A stretch of 64,000 nt of DNA, from assembly GCA_003991915.1 (NCBI GenBank), contig RQTK01000915.1:26447-90446 (forward strand), written 5' to 3'. The position numbers and the translations under genes were made by a program. Below the pieces are notes generated by a model that made no database searches, was not told the origin of the DNA, and saw only the letters and a list, made by a program, of their open reading frames with translations. The DNA comes from Elysia chlorotica. Taxonomy: Eukaryota > Mollusca > Gastropoda > Plakobranchidae. Of this stretch, positions 58,415-64,000 are shown one piece after another (position 1 is the first letter of the stretch; the number at the start of each line of letters is the position of its first letter).

Positions 58415-59394
58415 TAAAGAAATGTCAGTTTCCAAACCAGTTTGAATTATTAAGTTCATACTATTTTTAACACTGTCTATTGCCCTAGCAGTCTGCTATC
58501 AACAGTAAAAGTCGGTTTTTCTCTGTGCAATTTTCTTTTCAATCATTATTAGATAGATCGGTCAGTTTCTAGCAGCATGTTTGGCATGTTAGCTTTTTTT
58601 ATTTTTTTATTTGAATTATTGTTTCTACTTACACTTTGAGGCCCTCTGCTTTTGTTACATAGCATTAAGAAGTGATAAAAATAATAGTGGAAGATTTCAT
58701 TTTCTTTTATGACTACATATGCACTGGTGTTGAAAACAAGGACGCTTTTCTTAATACATAAAAGTTTAGTTGAAATTATTTAGCATTGCAAGTTATACTT
58801 GTCTATTTGTTGAGTTTATCTCAAGATTTCTACAATATTTCGCACTTAATAGTAACCACTTCAACTGGTATCTTTGCTTTGGCAGGCAGAGAAATAATGT
58901 TAAAGACGCTTTTTAATGATGAAGAATGAAAGTGGTTAATTAAATTTTTGTACGTCTATGTTGAATAAGGAAATTTGTGTTTATTTCTTTTATTTAATGT
59001 TATGGGTTTTTAGTACGATTGGTTTTGTAAAAATTGTTTACATATTATTACGCATATATTTTTAGAGGCTGCTGTTATTTTTCCTGTTCAATAAGTTTTT
59101 GACAAGCATTCATTTGTCAAATTAGAAAATGTGGAGGATGCATGAATTTGACATTGAGAGAATACATTGTATTCAACAAATAGGGTAAGACAAGTGGATG
59201 ATGCAGATTTTGTCACCATTCAAGGATAATCATCTATTTCTTGAATCATTTGTTCCTGTTAAAAAGATACAATGGTTGATTGTTTATTATTTAACTCACA
59301 AAGTGCCAAATCCACTTTTGATTTGTATTTTTTAAGTGCAAAGATTTTCTGAGCCCCTTTTGTACTTCATTTTAGTCATGCTGCTTCATTTCAA
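58415..59394. repeat. Duplicated block A, copy 2
   Basis: Second copy, 1744 bases downstream of the first. Its last 21 bases are also the first 21 bases of block B. Confidence 0.95.
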
Positions 59395-59648
59395 CTTGTG
59401 AATTCCACTTTTCGAGTGTTACCCTACAGTATGACTTCTTTCATTTTTAGTGACATATTTTTTATGGGGTGAGTTTAGGGGTTCCTTGTGGGACTACCAA
59501 TACGATTGTAGACCAGTGTGCAAAAACCTCTAACATTTCTCGTGTTGCGAGTTTACTGATCAAGTTTAAACTTTGTTATTGGGTAATTCAAATTTGTCCC
59601 ATCAGCCATTCTGCATGAGCTGGGTTTTATTTTCATTTTTTGTTGTTG

Positions 59649-59680
<32 letters not shown>

Positions 59681-59992
59681 ATGCCATTTTTGTCCCACAT
59701 ATTTTTTATTACACAGAAACACACACTTTTTTTGGACATATAAATATATGCTTTGAAATAAACTTCTTCACAGAGCATTACAAATAATGCAACATAATCA
59801 TTGAATGTTGTCATACTATTGGTTGTTTTTTGTTGTTTTTTTTACACCAGTGTAAATATACAATTTAATATTGCTAAATCATGACATTTAGTTTTTTTAT
59901 ATTAATTTCTTGTTAAAATGATAACAGTAATGTATATAATACATTTATTTAAGTTCCTGTGTTATTTATTGGATACAGAATAGCATTGTCAT
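59374..59992. repeat. Duplicated block B, copy 1
   Basis: Nearly identical to 62492-63110, 619 bases each. It starts AGTCATGCTGCTTCATTTC and ends GCATTGTCAT. The minus-strand frame repeated in both copies has no motif. Confidence 0.95.
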
Positions 59993-60680
59993 TTTACGAT
60001 CCTAGAGACAAGATCTAAATCTAGGTCTAGAATCTAGATCTAGATCTTGTTCTAGAGTAGGCTATATAGTACTGGAAATGTCTAGATTCTAGGTCCATCC
60101 TTTATAAAGAATGATTGAATCTACTGTAGCTACATAGAAAATCTAGTTTATTAACTGTTGTAAACTTTTTGATGCATTTTTCTTATACAACCCCTAGTCC
60201 AAGTCTTTGGGCTAACTAGTCAAATATAGAATCAAAAAATTATTATCAAACCAATAGCCCCCGCCCCTTCATTTGCTTTGTTATAGACCTAGCGCTGTAA
60301 AAGCGGTGTAATCTAGATCTGGATTCAACTATGACAAAATACCATAAATTCATTAAGTGCCGTGCTTAAATAGTAACGTTGGTGATTGCATGTCCCTCCT
60401 CACTTCCCGATCCATCATTGCTTTCATTGTTTTCCCTTAATTTAGCCATTTTGTGGCTCAGTCCATTATCTTTTCTCATTGTTTTTTTTTCCTGCTGTGC
60501 TTCTTCTCAACCATTCTGGTCATCATTACATGTGTATGCTTTGATATTCTGATCACCAGCGGCAATAATGGTAACGGCTAAACGCCCCAAGTTTGTCACC
60601 TTTTATAGTCAAACCCTTCTGTAGATCTAATCTACAGGCTAAGTTTAGTGTACCTACGGAAGCACTACCTAAAATAAATA

Positions 60681-61093
60681 TGATTATAATATTTTATTTA
60701 GATCTGGATAAGGTTTCTATAGTACATTGTGTAACATGGCACCAATCTATGGTCTACCGAAGTAACAAAGTGATAAAAATATGTTTTGAAAATTAAATGG
60801 TGGTAATCTTACAATGCCTTTAGAGAAGGCTTTCGGAAAATAGAGTGGACAGATCTCCATTTTAAACCTCTAAGATGTGGAAGATTCAGGGTGAATATTC
60901 ATCACGTCACATTTTGCATGTTACAGTTATATCACTAAATTGCCTGCAATATTGTAGGCTTAGGTGCTCTTGAGATGTACTAAAAGTGAGTTGATTTCTT
61001 GTCTTTATTATGCTTAAAAATAGCATTCCACAACGGAAGCAAGTCTTTGCATTGATGACATTGATAAAACGGTGCATATCTATCTATATATAT
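60681..61093. repeat. Duplicated block C, copy 1
   Basis: Same as 63588-64000, which runs off the window. From TGATTATAATATTTTATTTA to ATCTATCTATATATAT. Confidence 0.95.
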
Positions 61094-61722
61094 TTTTTTA
61101 GTAGAATCAAGGGGTTCTTCTCAAAAGGGTCAACCTATAATTATGAAATTTTTACAGAAGCTACATCTTACTAATAATACTTTGTTTGCCTGGTCATTTT
61201 ATGGATTTATTTTTTTCATAAATTAATTATAATTTAAAATAAAAAGAGCTCGCCTTTAGATTTCCGGATCGTCTTTTATTATTCCCTGCACTGCCTCTAC
61301 CGCTGGACTAAAGCAATCTATCTAGATCTAGAATCAAGACTTACTTATGCAATCTATCTAAATCTAAAATCTTGGCTTATTTGAGCAATCTTTCTAGATT
61401 CTAGATCTAATATCAAATTCAGCAGTTTCATTTTATCGTAACACCCAGTTGCACCGCATGTGCACGGAGGGCGATTAGCTAATGTGGTAGAGCATTGGTC
61501 TTCAGATCAGAAGGTGCGGAGTTCGAGTTCCACGATCGGCAGCTTTTTTCATGTTCTCCGATTTTAGTCCCCTGTAACTAGTTGGGTCGGTGTCTGTATA
61601 ATGGCATGGCATCCCCGCCCTGTCATATGCGTGGCAGCACATAAAATTGTCAGACGTAAGTCTTGGGACCAGTCGTCTAGTAGACATTAATCAAATCATG
61701 TGCTTCAAGGGGATATACGAAA

Positions 61723-61763
<41 letters not shown>

Positions 61764-61925
61764 AATAATAATGAATTTTTTAAAAGGAGGAATATATAAA
61801 GAGAAAAGAGATAAAGAAAGAAATTTAGAAAAAAAGAAGAGAAAAGATCATTTCATTTAATCAAAAAAGGAGGAAGCAAAAATAATATTAACCGATGGCA
61901 AGGAGTCTAAAAGTACCCCTTTCAA
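61090..61925 (+). repeat. Composite repeat R, copy 3, with tRNA-like head
   Basis: Inverted match to 37258-38310. The tRNA-like head is at 61468-61545: GATTAGCTAATGTGGTAGAG is the A box region and GAGTTCGAGTTCC the B box. An S1-like core follows (AGTTGGGTCGGTGTCTGTAT, GCAGCACATAAAATTGTCAG). A (GA)n tract (61729-61757) and purine-rich tail end at AAGTACCCCTTTC. About 370 bases before the head also match copy 2, so the repeat is larger than a simple SINE. Confidence 0.8.
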
Positions 61926-61957
61926 AAAAGAAAACTGACCATGATCTGAGTAAGCCC

Positions 61958-62459
61958 GTGTTTCCACTGAAACAGAAACGAACCGACCCAAACCGACCCG
62001 ACCCTACAAAAAACGGCAATGAAAATAGCACAGCCACAAATAACTAAGAAATCATAGAGAAGTCCGCCAAGGTGTTTCCACCAAAACGACCCGCCTCCGG
62101 CCGACTTTTTTCGAGTCGGTTGGAATACGGTTTGCACCATTTTTGACGGGTCGTTTGGGTGACTCATCAGCCACAAGCCTGCCACGGGTTAAAAAAATTA
62201 TTTTATTTTAAGGAATTTTTCAAAACCGATTTCATATTCGTGATCAGCGCCCTCAAATTAGCAAAGTCTACGCGTAAACAATAGGTTTTGATGAAAAATA
62301 AAGATTTTAGAATTTGTTTAAAATTAAGTTTATTTTTCTTACTACCGGTCCCTTTTCACTTTTGCCACCACGTGGGAAAACCCAACGTGCCATTCCCCTT
62401 TGGTGTGCAACCTGAGGGGTCGGGTCGTTTCTGGTTTAGAGTTTGGTAGGTGGAAACAC
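61958..62459. mobile_element. 502-bp element with inverted GTGTTTCCAC ends
   Basis: GTGTTTCCAC at 61958-61967 and GTGGAAACAC at 62450-62459 are exact inverted ends. Imperfect inward matches include GAAACGAACCGACCC on the left and GGGTCGGGTCGTTTC on the right. It is rich in CGACCC-type words, unlike its neighbours. No coding sequence and no clear target duplication. Confidence 0.55.
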
Positions 62460-62491
62460 AAAACGGAAACGAACCGACAAAAAACGGTCCA

Positions 62492-62766
62492 AGTCATGCT
62501 GCTTCATTTCAACTTGTGAATTCCACTTTTCGAGTGTTACCCTACAGTATGACTTCTTTCATTTTTAGTGACATATTTTTTATGGGGTGAGTTTAGGGGT
62601 TCCTTGTGGGACTACCAATACGATTGTAGACCAGTGTGCAAAAACCTCTAACATTTCTCGTGTTGCGAGTTTACTGATCAAGTTTAAACTTTGTTATTGG
62701 GTAATTCAAATTTGTCCCATCAGCCATTCTGCATGAGCTGGGTTTTATTTTCATTTTTTGTTGTTG

Positions 62767-62798
<32 letters not shown>

Positions 62799-63110
62799 AT
62801 GCCATTTTTGTCCCACATATTTTTTATTACACAGAAACACACACTTTTTTTGGACATATAAATATATGCTTTGAAATGAACTTCTTCACAGAGCATTACA
62901 AATAATGCAACATAATCATTGAATGTTGTCATACTATTGGTTGTTTTTTGTTGTTTTTTTTACACCAGTGTAAATATACAATTTAATATTGCTAAATCAT
63001 GACATTTAGTTTTTTTATATTAATTTCTTGTTAAAATGATAACAGTAATGTATATAATACATTTATTTAAGTTCCTGTGTTATTTATTGGATACAGAATA
63101 GCATTGTCAT
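62492..63110. repeat. Duplicated block B, copy 2
   Basis: Second copy of 59374-59992. It starts right after the GTGTTTCCAC element region. Confidence 0.95.
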
Positions 63111-63587
63111 GGGATCATAGTTCTTTTTTTTTTATTGTCAGTGAAAGAAAGAAAAAATGAAATTGAAAGCTTATTTATGTGAAGGGCAAAGAGACCAGAA
63201 GTTATTTTGACGTGTATTTGTGTTGGAATTGGTGCATTTTGCTACCGACCAACTTAACAGCTAGTTGCATGTTACATTTGGTGTGTACAATGAAAATTTT
63301 TTGAAATACATACATATTTGAAAACACGAAAACTGTGGCAGGAACTGAAGATTTTGTTACTTTTTGTCTGATGCCAGTCATTATGTTAACATGTTCTCTG
63401 CCACTGTTGTGCTCTAAGCTGAATAAAACTAAGATAAAATGATAGGAAAAGTGTCGTTTTACGCTCTGTTTGTTTTAAGTTTGATTGAAACAGCTGCATG
63501 GGAGGCTAGCTTGTGAATATTAATTTTAAGCTGAGTTCCAATTTAATAATTTGATATCTTAAAACCAAAGTACGCAGTCATGTCTCA
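63111..63587. other. Unique spacer with AATAAA
   Basis: AT-rich and unique. GCTGAATAAAACTAAG at 63418-63433 holds a possible distal polyadenylation signal. Confidence 0.4.
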
Positions 63588-64000
63588 TGATTATAATATT
63601 TTATTTAGATCTGGATAAGGTTTCTATAGTACATTGTGTAACATGGCACCAATCTATGGTCTACCGAAGTAACAAAGTGATAAAAATATGTTTTGAAAAT
63701 TAAATGGTGGTAATCTTACAATGCCTTTAGAGAAGGCTTTCGGAAAATAGAGTGGACAGATCTCCATTTTAAACCTCTAAGATGTGGAAGATTCAGGGTG
63801 AATATTCATCACGTCACATTTTGCATGTTACAGTTATATCACTAAATTGCCTGCAATATTGTAGGCTTAGGTGCTCTTGAGATGTACTAAAAGTGAGTTG
63901 ATTTCTTGTCTTTATTATGCTTAAAAATAGCATTCCACAACGGAAGCAAGTCTTTGCATTGATGACATGGATAAAACGGTGCATATCTATCTATATATAT
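63588..64000. repeat. Duplicated block C, copy 2 (cut by window end)
   Basis: Same as 60681-61093 up to the last base of the window, with one or two substitutions, so the duplication probably continues outside. Confidence 0.95.

Overview
The window is animal nuclear DNA. It has GT-AG introns, long AT-rich introns and intergenic stretches, many (GA)n, (AAT)n and (AGT)n tracts, tRNA-derived SINEs, LINE fragments and foldback elements. The dense microsatellites, the TCTAGA-type short repeats and SINEs ending in a GTTGGACGTTAAA-like tail suggest a mollusc, probably a gastropod. That placement is inference; the sequence itself supports only 'invertebrate metazoan'.

Three protein-coding genes can be built. 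(1) At the left edge on the plus strand is the last coding exon of a protein-L-isoaspartate O-methyltransferase gene (PCMT1, 1389-1490). (2) On the minus strand, seven exons between 42785 and 10035 join in frame with consistent phases. They encode a complete 1079-residue type I membrane protein: signal peptide, MANSC domain, Gly/Ser-rich linker, EGF-like module, LDL-receptor class A module, about 590 residues of Gln/Ser/Pro/Asn/Gly/Tyr-rich low complexity, a Lys/Ser/Pro-rich stretch, one transmembrane helix and a 29-residue tail. I call it LRP11-like. (3) On the plus strand, four exons (43020-55140) encode a complete 156-residue PP1 inhibitor of the CPI-17/PHI-1 family (PPP1R14). Start codons of (2) and (3) lie back to back, 234 bp apart.

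The order and orientation PCMT1(+), LRP11(-), PPP1R14(+) matches what I recall of human 6q25.1 (PCMT1, LRP11, PPP1R14C). It looks like an ancient bilaterian linkage block. The three products share no known pathway (protein repair, a receptor-like surface protein, PP1 inhibition).

The rest is mobile and duplicated DNA. 1-10034: a LINE endonuclease fragment, the end of PCMT1, a long composite repeat broken by a 368-base N gap, and about 6 kb with nothing recognised. 10243-14304 (intron 6): a 5'-truncated RTE-like LINE with a 10-bp target duplication, later partly tandem-duplicated. 14495-18619 (intron 5): foldback elements and a 590-bp terminal-inverted-repeat element. 21984-35079 (intron 2): a mosaic of direct and inverted repeats, SINE pieces and GA/CT tracts. 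35447-42344 (intron 1): a 1-kb composite repeat, long GA and AGT tracts, and tRNA-like relics. 43326-53467 (PPP1R14 intron 1): a SINE with a perfect 15-bp target duplication, a perfect 21-bp hairpin and a TCTAGA cluster. 55141-64000: the PPP1R14 3' end followed by three near-identical duplicated blocks.
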